From Eleusine coracana subsp. coracana (taxonomy: Eukaryota > Streptophyta > Magnoliopsida > Poales > Poaceae), in contig CM064429.1 of assembly GCA_032690845.1 (NCBI GenBank), positions 19,425,013-19,489,012 of the forward strand: 64,000 nt of DNA, written 5' to 3'. A program made the position numbers and the translations under genes. The notes under the pieces were generated by a model. That model was not told where the DNA came from, did not search any database, and saw only the letters and a program-made list of their open reading frames with translations. The number at the start of each line of letters is the position of its first letter. Position 1 is the stretch's first letter. Positions 48,331 to 59,941 of this stretch are shown piece by piece.

Positions 48331-49425
48331 TTAATGCTACTACAATTATTATCTACTAGTCTTTTACGCATGTGCTATTCTCGCATTATCACTATTTAAT
48401 AAAAAGACACATCATAATTAAAATCAGTGACAAATTGATTAATTTAATCTTTAGATGACATAAAAGTTACTCGTGACACAAATAATTATTTCACAATACT
48501 TAATCTAATGCGTATGGAAATTAAGAAAATATAGTTTGGTTACGAATGGTCAAGTGCACATTCAAAACTTTTTATTCATGGTTCACTCAAGGCACCCTTT
48601 AATATCTTCGGTAGGAAGTCTTCCTCTGTGGAATCTGCATGCACACAATAATTAAATATTTGCCAAAATTTTTTAGTAATATAGTTAATGAACAAGAATT
48701 ATCATGTTATTTTGACAATGACAGAAGGATCTTTCCCATTCCAAACAACTATCACACGTATGATGATCTATCCAAGCGATCTACGGAGATCATCTTTTTA
48801 GCATCTATTTAATAATAAAAAGAGATAAACTCTCTACCACGGGGTCTAAAAAAAAAAGAGAAATAGTCAAGAAATTCTCACAAAAAGCAAAAATCTAGCC
48901 CTTAATTTCCTTTTCGCCTAATCTCAGAATTACAACCAACCTTTACTATTCCTTTCACCTAACTAATCCCCCACAACGCCCTTTTCCCATTACACATCAA
49001 TATATCAACGATTCACCTCACGTTCTATATCTGTTACACTATCACTGAATATTACACGCAGAGATCCCTTCTGATATGCCCGGTGCAAAGGAGTCTCCCA
49101 TTGGAAAACGTTTTTCATCAGCCCCGTAACATCGTTTATATAGCTGCCGCCGACACGCCAAAGGCGAGCCATACCCTGGGCAGCGAGATCATGGTCCATA
49201 TACTGCTTACGTTATATTCCTTATATGCACACATCAGCTCATGTTGTATTAAGCAACTTATATTTTTTTTTCCTCAAATCTGGCATACATATGCTATTTT
49301 ACAGGTGGATGCGATATGAGGAACCATGGGCGATGTGTATGCATGTGCACACCATGTGTATTTTTGCATGTGCACACAATAGTTCCTGTCTCAGGTCGGA
49401 AAAAATTCTGTGCGGCAGGGTCGCA
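48331..49425. other. No gene recognised
   Basis: AT-rich sequence. A Helitron-like TCTATTTAATAATAAAAAG occurs near 48804, but no matching hairpin and CTRR end was found. Short open frames only. Confidence 0.4.
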
Positions 49426-51036
49426 TAGCGCAGCTGTGCGGACCTGTTCTGGATGGCCGACACGTGGCTGCTGTTGCCATCCGATGCCTTCAGTCGTTCG
49501 ACTCCGATGTAGGTCCTTCGCAGCGCACAGCTACGGCTTGGCTCGGCTCCATCCTCCCTCGCCTCCCTCGCGGCCCCCCCACTCCCATGCGTATGTGTTC
49601 CGCTACTGGCGCTTCCAGCTCCGCCTTTCTTCTGCCGCTGCCGCCGTCGAGAGTGTCAAAGAACAATGATAACCTCCCTGCAGCTTGCGTAGGCCCTCCT
49701 TCATCTGGGGCGCATCTATATCTCTAACTGCTCCTGCTTCCCCGCATCGGCTCCTCTTTTCTGTAACAATATCAAAGAAATCTAAGGTAGAAGCTAGACG
49801 AGAAGAGCGAATGATTGGCAAGAGCCTGACGGTAGTACAGAGAGCTCGTTTAGAATGCGCTTCACAAGCAATTCTCTTTTTGGTGCTCTCCTGCAGCCCG
49901 CTCATTCCTTTGCATTGAAGCCTCCTCAATGTTGGATTTTGTTAGCTTCTTACTGCTGGATGATGGCATTTTTGGTTCATAAGTCAACTATGCACATACC
50001 ATTGTTCAATTACGGTTGTATGCTACTCGATACAGATCATTAGTAGTTTTATGAATTAGTTTTTTCAAGTTTGACACAATGTGATTTACATGTCAGTAAC
50101 AGATCACATTGACTCCATGTTAGTACAGATCACACAGAATCAACTATATAAAGGATGAAGGAATTAGCACACCGACAATGTAGTGACAAATTGTACATGT
50201 ATACAGACTTTGTTCTGAGAGAAACAAAAGTATCGATGGTTTCTGTAGATCAGTGTACATCCAAACTGATGGAAGTCATTAAGGTTCAGTGTGGAACTAA
50301 GTTCATGGCTGATATAATCTCCTCCAATAACCACTGCATTATCATCCATTTTTTGCTTGGATAGCTGCAACGAGCTTACCAGCATTGTCCATTTTGGACA
50401 GGTACAGGACGCTGATAGAGTCAGCTTCCTCAGTGCCAATATCGGTAAGCTTTACGACCTGAAAAGTAAAACGATAAAAAGTGTTGTTTGTTATGAATAA
50501 ATGCAACACAAACTTGTAATATAAACTGAAAGTTGTCATCAGTTTGTTCAATCAATAAGAAATATACAATGAAGAGGCTAACCTTAAGAAACATACCCTC
50601 CAATGCATGCATGGCATACTCAGTGTCCTTGAGACGATGCTTTTACTGGACATTTCATCAAACAACTGTTGTGCATGGTACAAGCAAACACAGTGCACAC
50701 AAATAAGGAGCCGAGATACGCATCGGTGCTCATAGTAGTAGGCTGAATTTGTGGCGGCAAGGTATATCTGAGAGCGTAACCACTCTATACCCATATGACG
50801 GAGACGGGACTGCCGCAGCGGCAGCCGGCAGACCCTCGAACAACGGTCATCTTGTTCGCCTAGAGTCAAGTGAACGCGAGCCGTAGGAGAACTGAGCCAT
50901 GGGCGTCGCCTGGGATCTGAGCTGTGAGTAGCCTCGCGTATTGCTAATTTGCTGGACGTCGAATGGCAAATACGCTCCACGTGGCAAAATCCCAGACTAG
51001 GTTCGCACAGCTGCGCTACGCGACGTCGAATGGCAA
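49426..51036. other. Segment flanked by 45-bp inverted repeats
   Basis: The left block (from about 49426: CGCATAGCGCAGCTGTGCGG, then ACCTGTTCTGG and CACGTGG) is mirrored on the right (complement ending near 51036: CGCGTAGCGCAGCTGTGCGA, ACCTAGTCTGG, CACGTGG). The right side also has GACGTCGAATGGCAA twice (about 50956 and 51020). The ends and 1.6 kb size would fit a MULE-like element carrying captured exons. No TSD was found. Confidence 0.4.
50342..50980 (-). other. Possible two-exon minus-strand gene fragment
   Basis: A minus-strand frame from 50980 contains QQLFDEMSSKSIVS. It can be joined at a donor near 50602 (GAGG|GTATGTTTC) to an exon after ...TTTTCAG| near 50460. That exon encodes VVKLTDIGTEEADSISVLY and ends in a stop at 50342. 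The first part vaguely resembles a pentatricopeptide phrase. I do not recognise the second. Codon composition is plausible but support is weak; it could be a captured fragment inside the inverted-repeat segment. Confidence 0.3.
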
Positions 51037-51651
51037 TACATACTTCCCTTTAAGTTTGTTTGTTCCTGGAAAGTAATTAGTACTTGACATAAATTGGGTA
51101 AATAAAAACCCACATTTCAGCAACGAATAACAACAGCACGATTTCACTAGAAGCTGTCCCAAAACCATGAAGTAACTCAATTTTGTATTGCATTGGTATG
51201 GTCAATTTGCATCGGTATAATGTTTAGTTGATTTCATGTTTTCTGGACCTAGCTTTTGTCATCACTTTTTGGAGCGACAAAATGTCTCAGGATCAATCCT
51301 CTCTTATAATACAAAAAAAATGTGTCTGACCACCACAAAATAATCAGTAGGAAATCTGGAACCAAAATGGGGAAACAACCAACGAGCTAGATATTTAATC
51401 ATAATAAATAGAGAGGGTAGACACATGCTGGAAAATTGGATTCATTTTCCAACAACAAATTTTTCAAAAAACAATATAGCGCGTGCGAACAGACCGCTAA
51501 CAGGATGAATTTATTAAGAGAAAAACAAGTAATAGAATCACTTAAACAAACAAAAGGTACCTTCACAAAGGTTGTCACCGGTACGAATTGAACAAAGGCG
51601 ACCGAGATGCTGCAGCTAGTCACCAAAGTTAGAGACTAAGAGGAGGTCTGT
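51037..51651. other. No gene recognised
   Basis: AT-rich flank of the En/Spm-like element. Nothing supported. Confidence 0.4.
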
Positions 51652-51659
51652 CACAACAA

Positions 51660-51890
51660 CAACAAAAAAGACCTGTAGCTGCGGCTCGTAAAGGCCTGTA
51701 GCGGCGGGCCTGTAGCGAAGGGTGGTCTGTCACTGAAACAAATCATCGCTAGAGACCCATTAGTAGCGGTGGTTGGTGATGTCAACCACCGCTATTGTGT
51801 TCTAATATTAGCGGCGGTTGACATCACCAACCGCTGCTACTTTGCTCTAGTAGTAGCGACGGTTGACATCTTCAACCGCAGCTACTTGTT
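51660..51890. repeat. Subterminal inverted repeats of En/Spm-like element
   Basis: Blocks of GGTGATGTCAACCACCGCTA and TAGCGGCGGTTGACATCACC face each other at 51771-51830, and a third GCGACGGTTGACATC lies at 51856. Such arrays bind the element-encoded TNPA-type protein in CACTA elements. Confidence 0.75.
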
Positions 51891-52439
51891 ATTTTTGAAA
51901 AATAAAATAAAATTCAGCATATATACAAAAATCACAGATTTTACATACTCGTAAATTTACAACATCTCATCACAGATATTTACAACATCTCATCACAGAA
52001 ATTTACAACATGTTATCACATAATATATACAATATTTTATCAAAATGTTCAATGTATATTATAAAATATCTTATATGAACTCTAATGCATAGTCATCATC
52101 TTTCTCCGGAACATTGGGCTCATATGGTGCTCTGGAACCAGCCCACTCGTAAAGGAACCTATGTTTTGTTGCTAGTAAACCCTTCGAATCAAAGCACTTC
52201 CCTTTCTGGACTAATAACCTCTCTCAATATAAAACGACAGAGAGAAGCTATAACTAGATATATGGAATTTGTACTCAAGTGAACACGGGATTCAGGAATC
52301 ATACTCTTTTTGAACTGGTAGTTCCTTTTCAACGTTGCATCCCATTCTTTCTTTATGTTTGTAGCTTTCTGTATTACATGCGCAAAGTCTATTAATATAT
52401 AGGATATTAAGAATAAAAATAAAGTAAAATAGACATAAA

Positions 52440-53650
52440 CTGAATCAACTTACCTCTTGTTGAGACTCCTCAATGATATGGTCCAGGTAAGTTGAACTGC
52501 CAAACAAGAACACACAAGTGTAGTAACCACAATGCACACTTTCTCGTACTTATTTATGGCACTATAAATTAGAGAACACAAGTTCGTTATATTTACAATA
52601 ATTATATGAATGAATAGTACGATAAGAACGGATATGAGATGCATATAAGTCTTACCAAAAAGTTACGATGGAAGTACATCTTCTTTTTCCATCTTGGATG
52701 CCATTTCCCTCCCGCTTGGACATATTTCTCGTAAGCACTGAGCGATCGACAAAAGCGTATCATTAGATGCTATTAACATTATCAAACCATACATACGTAG
52801 ATTAAATTATTACCTATCTATAAGTTCCACAATGTCGCTGTACAACTTCTTGTCGTACTCCAAACTATCAAGCACTAGAAGGTACCCTTCTTTGGGAAAT
52901 ATCATCAGACGGATCCAATGATCGCTACAACAATTGTCAACAAGTTAATTACAATTTGATTTAACTTTAAAATATGATAGATGACGAAAGCAGTAGTTGT
53001 CCCACTTACTTAAAGTTATATGGGGCCATAATGCATTCTCTATCCTGCCACTTCAAGTAGCAGTCGCATAAACAATTAATAACTTCAATCCTTGCTTCAT
53101 TTGTCAGAACCGCCTTCATTGCAGTTAGCTCTACCGATGTCTTATCCGGGTGGTTTTCCGGATTTACCGATGGGTTTATCATGCTTTGGTTCATGTGGTT
53201 CGGGTTGATGTAGGCCACCTTCCAATCTTTTCTATCGGTCCTCTTTCCTTGAAAAAAGGAGTTAGGGCTACAAAGAAAAAAGACATAAGATAATATATCG
53301 AATTATGCTTGAAATACGAAGTAGATCAAACACGAAAGTTACATGCACCACAAGGTGATGAAGGTGACGTCCATCTTGCCTAGGCGAAACATTTCGTGGA
53401 CATCCTCCCAAAATAGGGGTAAGATTTGTTCATCGCCTCCTTCACTGAACACCTCTTTTGGAATCCTACAAGTGATTACGGTGACCCCTTCCTTCGACGC
53501 TATCATGTACCAGTCGTGCAACTTATGCATCTCCCATGGGAGGTTCTTATACATGTTTCTTGATATAAGGGGTTTACCGAATATGAATTTTGGGTAGTCC
53601 ACATCGTCCACATGATTGTCCAAAATTTGATTATCGTATGACAATATATC
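52440..53650 (-). pseudogene. Ulp1-like (C48) protease part of CACTA protein
   Basis: Minus-strand exons with interspersed introns. In order they are: KFIFGKPLIS...LHDWYMIASKEG (53644-53339), INPNHMNQSM...CLCDCYLKWQDRECIMAPYN (53218-53006), CSDHWIRLMIFPKEGYLLVL with DSLEYDKKLYSDIV (about 52930-52800), KWHPRWKKKMYFHRNF (about 52700), and VHCGYYTCVFLF (about 52540). The His of DHW, the Asp of LVLDS and the Cys of CGYY are the catalytic positions of Ulp1-type SUMO proteases and are present. Such domains occur in CACTA and MULE proteins of plants. Whether the exons still join into one frame is not certain. Confidence 0.65.
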
Positions 53651-53879
53651 TCAAGGATCTTGTTCTTGCAGGATGAGCTTACCGGTGAATTCTAGACGTT
53701 TTTTAATCCAGCCAAGTACTTATCAACAATATTTTTTTTCTTCTAGGTCCTTTGGCTCTTTGTCAAAACCTATAATCGTCTTTGGGATTACCGGAGCCTT
53801 GACGACAACTGGTGCAGGCTGGACTTGAATTACTGGAGCCTGAACTTGAACCGTCGCAACTGTTGTTGACGGGGGCTCG

Positions 53880-54390
53880 ACGACAACAGGGGTAGCCTGT
53901 ACTATTCCTCAGCGATGACCGAAAGAGGCTCGTTTTCACTATAGATTATAGGACTGTGAGTCGAGTCGGCTTCTACCTGAGGAGACTGGGGCTTGTTTCT
54001 CGAGGCTGCCACAGACATAGGAGACGGTTGTCCACCTACCGGGAGTGACTGGCTTGCATGATAGAACCCTTGCCCAGACAATGGGGATGGAGAAACTCAT
54101 TTGGAGAGTACAATATCATGGCGTTTCCAAGTAATGAAAGAGTCGAGTGCATCTTAGAGAGTTTCTATTCCTGCCTCAAGTATCGGACATTCGATCTCGT
54201 TGTCCTTATAGCCAGGTATTATTTCCGACACGGTGACACGCACGTAACTAAGAGGGATATCCGTGTTATGGAGTGTCTCTCCTGGAAATGCCATACCGAA
54301 TGCAACCTTCATCGTCTTCCCCTTGTAACCAAATGGCACATGCAACTCGCAAGGAGTATCCTAAGTGATGTCCTCCATTTCTAATTGCAT
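53880..54390 (-). pseudogene. CACTA protein linker (FGYKGK...WKRHDIVLS)
   Basis: A minus-strand frame reads CELHVPFGYKGKTMKVAFG, then PLSYVRVTVSEIIPGYKDNE, then ITWKRHDIVLS. The same arrangement, ending in WHRRDIIL, is a recurrent module of En/Spm proteins in grasses and lies between the transposase-associated and protease domains. A Pro/Ser/Glu-rich spacer follows to about 53880. Confidence 0.6.
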
Positions 54391-54479
54391 GGAGATTGAT
54401 GGTTGTGTGTAGACGGATGGCTGTGTGGATGTGGACGAACCACGTAAGAAGGCATCCATAGCTGCCTGCAGGTTGGGGT

Positions 54480-55450
54480 CCAAATGACCGCTTTCTTTGT
54501 CGATAGCGAACATAAGAATTTGCCGCCTCCAATCCTCCTTGGCTTTCTCTTCTTGCTCTTTCTTGTGCAACGTATGCTTCTTTTACTGGTGTGAGGATGT
54601 TCCAAAGAAACCTTCTTTCCATGTTGCCGATGATGACACTCCTCGTACCCGACCACCATGTTCTTTGGTCCTAAAAGCTTTTGCTAGCTCATCCTTGTGA
54701 TACTCAGGTCTAAACAGACCAGCCTCCGTCTGCGTCGTGATGGGACCTTTCAAGGCTTGCACGACTTCAACTGTCGCGAGATCCTTCACAATAATCTCTC
54801 CTTCATCGGTTAACTCAGAGCGACTATATACCCAATTCCAAATACGCTCATTGGTATTTGACAAAGGATCAGGTTTTTCTTCCGCGCGGAGCTTGGCTTC
54901 CGTCTCTCTCTAAATCGGAATCTTCTTTTTGTATCCACCCGGACCTAACCGCGGCTTGTACTTGTTCCGCTTGTTCAGAGCAACCATCTTTTCACTGAGC
55001 TCCTTCGAAGTACTGCTCGTCTTCTTCTCAACAAACTCATCTCATTCTTGCTGATTGATATTTCTATGCTTGTCGAATGAGGTTTGATTTTTCTTGATGT
55101 ATTGGCAGTTGAGCTTGGACTTGTAATCTCGAAAGATGTGATTGAGAGTGGACATCGTGGCCTTCTTGGCTCTCTCGAGATCTGCTGGTTCGAACCGGAT
55201 GGTTGCCGTGACATCAGCCCACATATCATCTTTTCTGTCATCCGGGACTTGGCGCCCATCTAACTACATGATTTTGCAATGGTCCCTCACCACTTTGCCG
55301 CAATGATTCCACCATTTGGCATTGAAACCAGTGGGCTCAATCAGTTCTCCATCATTGGGATCTAGTGCAGTAACCTTATAGATGCCTTCTACATTGTTCG
55401 TGGAGTGCTGACCGCACTTGCGTTTGTGTGTGGACACATGGGTAGGCACC
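54480..55450 (-). pseudogene. Transposase_24-like region of CACTA protein
   Basis: Minus-strand frames contain FNAKWWNHCGKVVRDHCKIM (55320-55264), then MWADVTATIRFEPADLERAK with FRDYKSKLNC (55224-55100), then NERIWNWVYSRSEL...LKGPITTQTEAGLF (54864-54600), then TRKSKKRKPRR. The sequence of GxxVRDHC, a W/F-rich helical block and a KSK-basic stretch is that of the Ptta/En/Spm Transposase_24 family. At least two frame changes separate the pieces, so the gene is non-functional or spliced. Confidence 0.55.
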
Positions 55451-55889
55451 TCTTCCGTTTGCTGCTCGAGGGCCTCATCTGCCGCAGCCTCTGCTACAAA
55501 TAGCTGACGGGCACTTCGTCGAGGGCCCTAGGATAGAAGTAGTAGATTTTAGTTGGTATAATCTATGTACCAGATAAGGAAACTATCTTTGACAAGATAC
55601 CTTCTCTTCAGGCACGTAATCAGGGTCCGGGTTCCCCAATCGATGTTCCTTAGGTGATAGAGGATGCGGATCCTCTGGTTTTTCCTAGTGTTCGCTTGAC
55701 CCTTCATCGTCTGAACACGACCTTGCTTCTGAGGGCACCTTGAAGGTGTCTTCCTTCTTGAGAGGGAATATTGTCCGCCATGGCGAGAAGACTTTGACAC
55801 CTTATATTAGATATGACAACTAGTTTAGAAAACAAGGAGTATACACCTTTCATCATTGGGCATAGAGACAAAGAAAAGAAAAGAAAAAA

Positions 55890-56265
55890 AAAGAAAAAAA
55901 TCAAAATTTGCTCTCAGTGCGGGTTGCCGGACTAGTCTCACTTAGCCCGTTTTCATCATTGAGCATGTGTCGATCACCTATGTAGAATAGATAAGTAGTA
56001 CAGAGAGACAAGGACAAGAATAGAAAAGTCAAAATTTGCTCTCAGTGCGGGTTGCCGAATCAATGGCCATCCAATGCTCTAAGATCCTGGGCCTGTATAG
56101 CAGCATGTATCCAATATCCTAGGATATGGTCCATGTCGCCATACTAGCCTTACTTAGCCCGCTTTCATCATTGAGCATCGATCGCCTACGTAGAATAGAT
56201 AAGTAGTACAAAGAGACAAGGAGAAGAATATATAAGTAGTACAGAGAGTAGGCATTGAGCATAGG
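55890..56265. repeat. Interspersed direct repeats (125-bp class)
   Basis: TCAAAATTTGCTCTCAGTGC with GGTTGCCG occurs at about 55900 and 56028. AGCCCGTTTTCATCATTGAG occurs at 55947 and, as AGCCCGCTTTC, at 56156. AGAATAGATAAGTAGTACA occurs twice. It looks like a partial tandem duplication with an insert. Confidence 0.7.
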
Positions 56266-56416
56266 GAATATAGGGCAGCAAGTAATATGGCATATATGGC
56301 CACAAGTAAATCTAGATAAATATGACAGCAAGTAACCATAGTGAGCATAGTGAGCCCAAAAACAATAGCATTGCATGCAAAACTACAGACAAAAGCAACA
56401 GCAAAACAGCAGTCCA

Positions 56417-56530
56417 AAAACAATCTGAACTATAAATATGATGAGTATCTAGATAAATATGGTGAAACAATCTGAACTATAAATATGTTGAGCATCTAGA
56501 TAAATATGGTGAAACAATCTGAATTATAAT
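56417..56530. repeat. Tandem repeat, unit about 47 bp, 2.3 copies
   Basis: Units begin ACAATCTGAACTATAAATAT and end ATCTAGATAAATATGGTGA. The third copy is truncated after CTGAATTATAA. Confidence 0.8.
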
Positions 56531-56941
56531 AGAAAGCCACATAGATGAAGATCAAAACTGATTTCTAACTTTAAAAGTGGTCAAGTCAGCTGCACATATA
56601 CAGTTCAAGTTTCCTATTTGCTGATATTTTGCATCTAAACATTAGAAAAATCATTTTTGCATATAAAACAATGCCAGCTGATACAACATATTGAAATATG
56701 TTACTGGAATACAGAAAGTTCACAAGCATATTGTTTATCATTAATTTCTAAAACTTTAAAAGCTCTCGAAATGTACAGGCTTGGGATTATATTGTAACTC
56801 AGAAAAGTGGTTGGGTTATGTAGCTTTAGAGACTGAAGCTAACATCCTTGGTGATTGAAAGTGACTCAGAGTTGCTTGAAGATGTCGAAAGCAATACATA
56901 TATGAAACAGTAGTGTGTAAGTGTGTCTACTTACTAACGCA

Positions 56942-59693
56942 TTTTTTTAGATAATGGTTTTGTTCCGCCCTTTGCCCAAAAGAGCTACGATCATTATTAC
57001 AAATCATGCAGAAACTCCGTCTGCCACCATGGATAAAACATGAGAAACGATCACATCGGTTTGGATGATAAGATATTAAATGCAAATCCTATTGCTAAAT
57101 ATTCATTCATGATTGACGAAAATCTGCATGGCCACCATCTCAAGCTTCTGACAAGCGACCTTTATTCTCTCCTTGTCTTCTTCATGCCTCTGCAACTGAA
57201 CCTAGAAGCGGATCCAATGAGTGCCCCTGTAAAGTACCTGCATATAAGATTTTATTGGAGTTCTATAAAAAAAACATCATTTCTACTAGGCCATATAGCC
57301 CAACACATAGCCAAAGCTCCTACAAGTAGTTGTTGTTTTAATTTACTCTCTATTCCATTGAGCCAGTCACCAAGCATGTGATCCTTGTTTTGTGGTGGTT
57401 GTAACCCCAAAAAAATTTGCAGTAAACCCCAAAGAAATCTAGCATGTTTGCAATCAAAGAAAAGATGATGGATAGTCTCGTCCTTTGAACAGAAACTGCA
57501 TTTTTTACTACCATTCCAATTTCTCTTTGCTAGATTATCTTTTGTTAGTACAACCCCTTTATATAAGTACCACATAAATATCTTTATTTTAAGTGGTATT
57601 TTTAATTTTCAAAGCCTTGTATTCCTCTCAACAAACCCATTATTTATGACCGCTAAATACATAGATTGTACCGAAAACTGTCCATGTTCGTGTAGGTTCC
57701 AACGAAACACGTCGGTATCATTATTTCGGTGGATATGCACTATCTTTCGTACTACTTTGTTCCATAATATGAGGTTATTCTCATCTAAGGATCTGCGGAA
57801 AGACACATTTAGTGGAACTGTACTAAAGACAGAAGCAACCGTGTCACTCTTTTTCCTTACAGTATTATATAATGATGGGTATTATTGTTTAAAAGAGAAG
57901 TTACCAATCCATTTGTCCTCCCGAAATCTTATCTGTTGTCCATCATTTAACTGGAAGGAGCCATATCGAAGGAATAACTCCTTTACTTTCATAAGCCTAG
58001 ACCAGAAATGAGAATCTCCTCGCTTCTTTACCGCTTTACCTATTGTTTGGTTTTTAAGATATTTATTACGCAATAGTCTTTGCCACAAGCCATCCTCATT
58101 TACTAACTTGAACAACCATTTACTTAACAAACATTGGTTCTGGATCTCTATGTTCTTAATTCCTAAACCCCCTTGTTCTTTAGGTTGACAAATGATACTC
58201 CATTTTGTCAGCCTATACTTTTTCTTTTGGCTGTCACTCTGCCAAAAGAATCGGGATCTGAAATACTCTATTTTTTCGAGAACTCCTTTAGGAACTTCGA
58301 AAAAAGAAATCATAAACATAGTTAAGCTTGTCAACACTGAGTTGATAAGTACTAACCGTCCTCCCACCGATAAATGCTTCCCTTTCCAGCTACTTAGTTT
58401 CTTTTCAATTCGCTCCTCAATGATTTTCCAATCTGAATTACCTAATTTTCTTGTATGCATAGGTATCCCCAAATACCTAAATGGAAATGACCCCTGTTGA
58501 CACCCAAATAAATGTGCATATTGTAGTTGAAAGTCTCTTGCTTGACCAAAACAAAAGATCTCACTTTTATGGAAATTAATCTTAAGACCAGATAATTGCT
58601 CAAAAGCACATAGCAATAGCTTCATGTTTTTAGCCTCCTCTAAGTTATGATCCATAAAAATGATTGTGTCATCCGCATATTGGAGAATCGACAAACCATC
58701 ATCCACAAGGTGCGGAATGACACCTGTGATTTGATCATTGGTTTCTGCTCGCTTAATCATAATAGCTAACATATCCACTACAATATTAAACAAAATAGGT
58801 GACAAAGGGTCTCCCTGCCTTACTCCCTTCTTTGTTTGAAAGTTGGGACCGGTTTGATCATTAATTTGGATCCCAACATGTCCCCCTTGCATGAAAGATG
58901 CTACCCATTGGCACCACATAGGTGAAAATCCTTTCATTCTAAGGGTTTGTTGTACAAAGGACCAATTTATTTTGTCATATGCTTTTTTCAAAATCAATTT
59001 TTAGAATTATCCCATCTTGTTTTTTCCTATGCATTTCATGAATTATCTCATGTAGAATTACTACTCCTTCCATAATGTTCTGTCCTGGTAGGAACGCGGT
59101 TTGTGTTGGGCTTATCACTTTTTGGGCTATCCTAGATATTCTTATTGTAGCAACTTTGGTAAATATCTTAAAACATACATTTAGTAAGCAAATTGGACGA
59201 TATTGTTGAATTTTACATGCTTCCCTACATTTTGGAAGTAGGATGATGGTACCAAAATTTAGGCTATACAAAGGTAAGGAACCTTTATGAAAATCATGAA
59301 ACAAGGCCATTAGGTCTCCCTTTATGACATCCCAGAATGTTTGATAAAACTCTATGGGGAATCCATCGGGTCCAGGCGCCTTGTTATGTTCCATTTGGAA
59401 GATAGCTTCCTCAACCTCATTTTCTGTAAATGATTGTGTTAGGAACTCAATTTCCACATCTGTGACTTGAGGTATATCTTCTATTCGGTTTTCATCCTTT
59501 GACATAGAGTTCGTCGTAGGTGGACCGAATAGGCCTTTATAATAGGAAGTGATATGTTGCTTCAAAGCGTCGTCACCCTCTATTGTTTGGCCCTCATGAT
59601 AGAGTTGGAAAATACGAGTTTTTCTATGTTTACCATTTGCTACTAATTGAAAGTATTGAGTGTTGGAGTCCCCTTCTGTTGGCACTTCCCAAG
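56942..59693 (-). mobile_element. 5'-truncated LINE (L1-like)
   Basis: The minus-strand element runs from reverse-transcriptase sequence at 59685 to a 3' end near 56950, where the complement has an A-rich tail. The endonuclease domain expected upstream is absent, so it is 5'-truncated. No TSD was established. It lies between the En/Spm-like remnant and the Athila-like element. Confidence 0.75.
57252..59685 (-). pseudogene. LINE reverse transcriptase with zf-RVT, frameshifted
   Basis: Frame one (59685-58975) begins near EGDSNTQYF and includes NKAPGPDGFPIEFYQ, RPICLLN and FLPGQNIMEGV. It ends after KIDFEK because of one extra base in an A6 run (58983-58988). Frame two (from 58997) resumes with KAYDKINW, GVRQGDPLSP, the catalytic YADD (58668-58679), GLKINFHKSE, YLGIPMH and the thumb, ending near 57880. 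Frames 57806-57609 and 57575-57252 hold the C-terminal zf-RVT (KCSFCSK...HHLFFDCKHA). The reverse transcriptase copies the element's RNA at a nicked target in the nucleus. This copy cannot make the full protein. Confidence 0.9.
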
Positions 59694-59822
59694 TGCCACT
59701 TTTATATGTGAATATTACCCAATTAAAGCATAATTGATACTAATTTAGGCCTTTTATCTGTGATATTGTCTATATATTTGTATAAGTGGGTGCGTAGAAA
59801 CGACCAACAAGCTTCCTTTTTC

Positions 59823-59840
59823 TGGCGCCGTTGCTGGGGA
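59823..59840 (+). promoter_or_regulatory. Athila-type primer-binding site
   Basis: TGGCGCCGTTGCTGGGGA differs by one base from the Athila consensus TGGCGCCGTTGCCGGGGA as I recall it. Confidence 0.75.
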
Positions 59841-59941
59841 CCATAGCAGGTTTTTAAACATTGTTTGATGTATTAGTGTTTAGTCATTGTTCTTTACTTG
59901 TCTCTCTAGTACATATATTCTGTTAAGTAAAACTAACAGGT

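Larger units (their letters stand above)
51652..56900 (-). mobile_element. Decayed En/Spm-like CACTA element
   Basis: The left terminus is CACAACAACAACAAAAAAGA, close to CACTACAAC-type ends. It is followed by subterminal inverted words GCGGCGGTTGACATC/GATGTCAACCACCGC (51660-51890) related to those of the elements at 12.3 and 41.9 kb. Minus-strand coding remnants from about 55800 down to 52440 match the accessory protein of grass CACTA elements (Transposase_24-like region, linker, Ulp1-like protease). A TNP2-type transposase was not found. The right end is not identified; the LINE at 56942 or other rearrangement may have removed it. Confidence 0.65.

Noticed and set aside
48804..48830. Second Helitron 5' end
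   Set aside because: The TCTATTTAATAATAAAAAG start is suggestive, but no hairpin plus CTRR end was found downstream.
50552..50980. Pentatricopeptide-repeat gene
   Set aside because: Only one short PPR-like phrase (LFDEM...IVS); no tandem 35-residue repeats.
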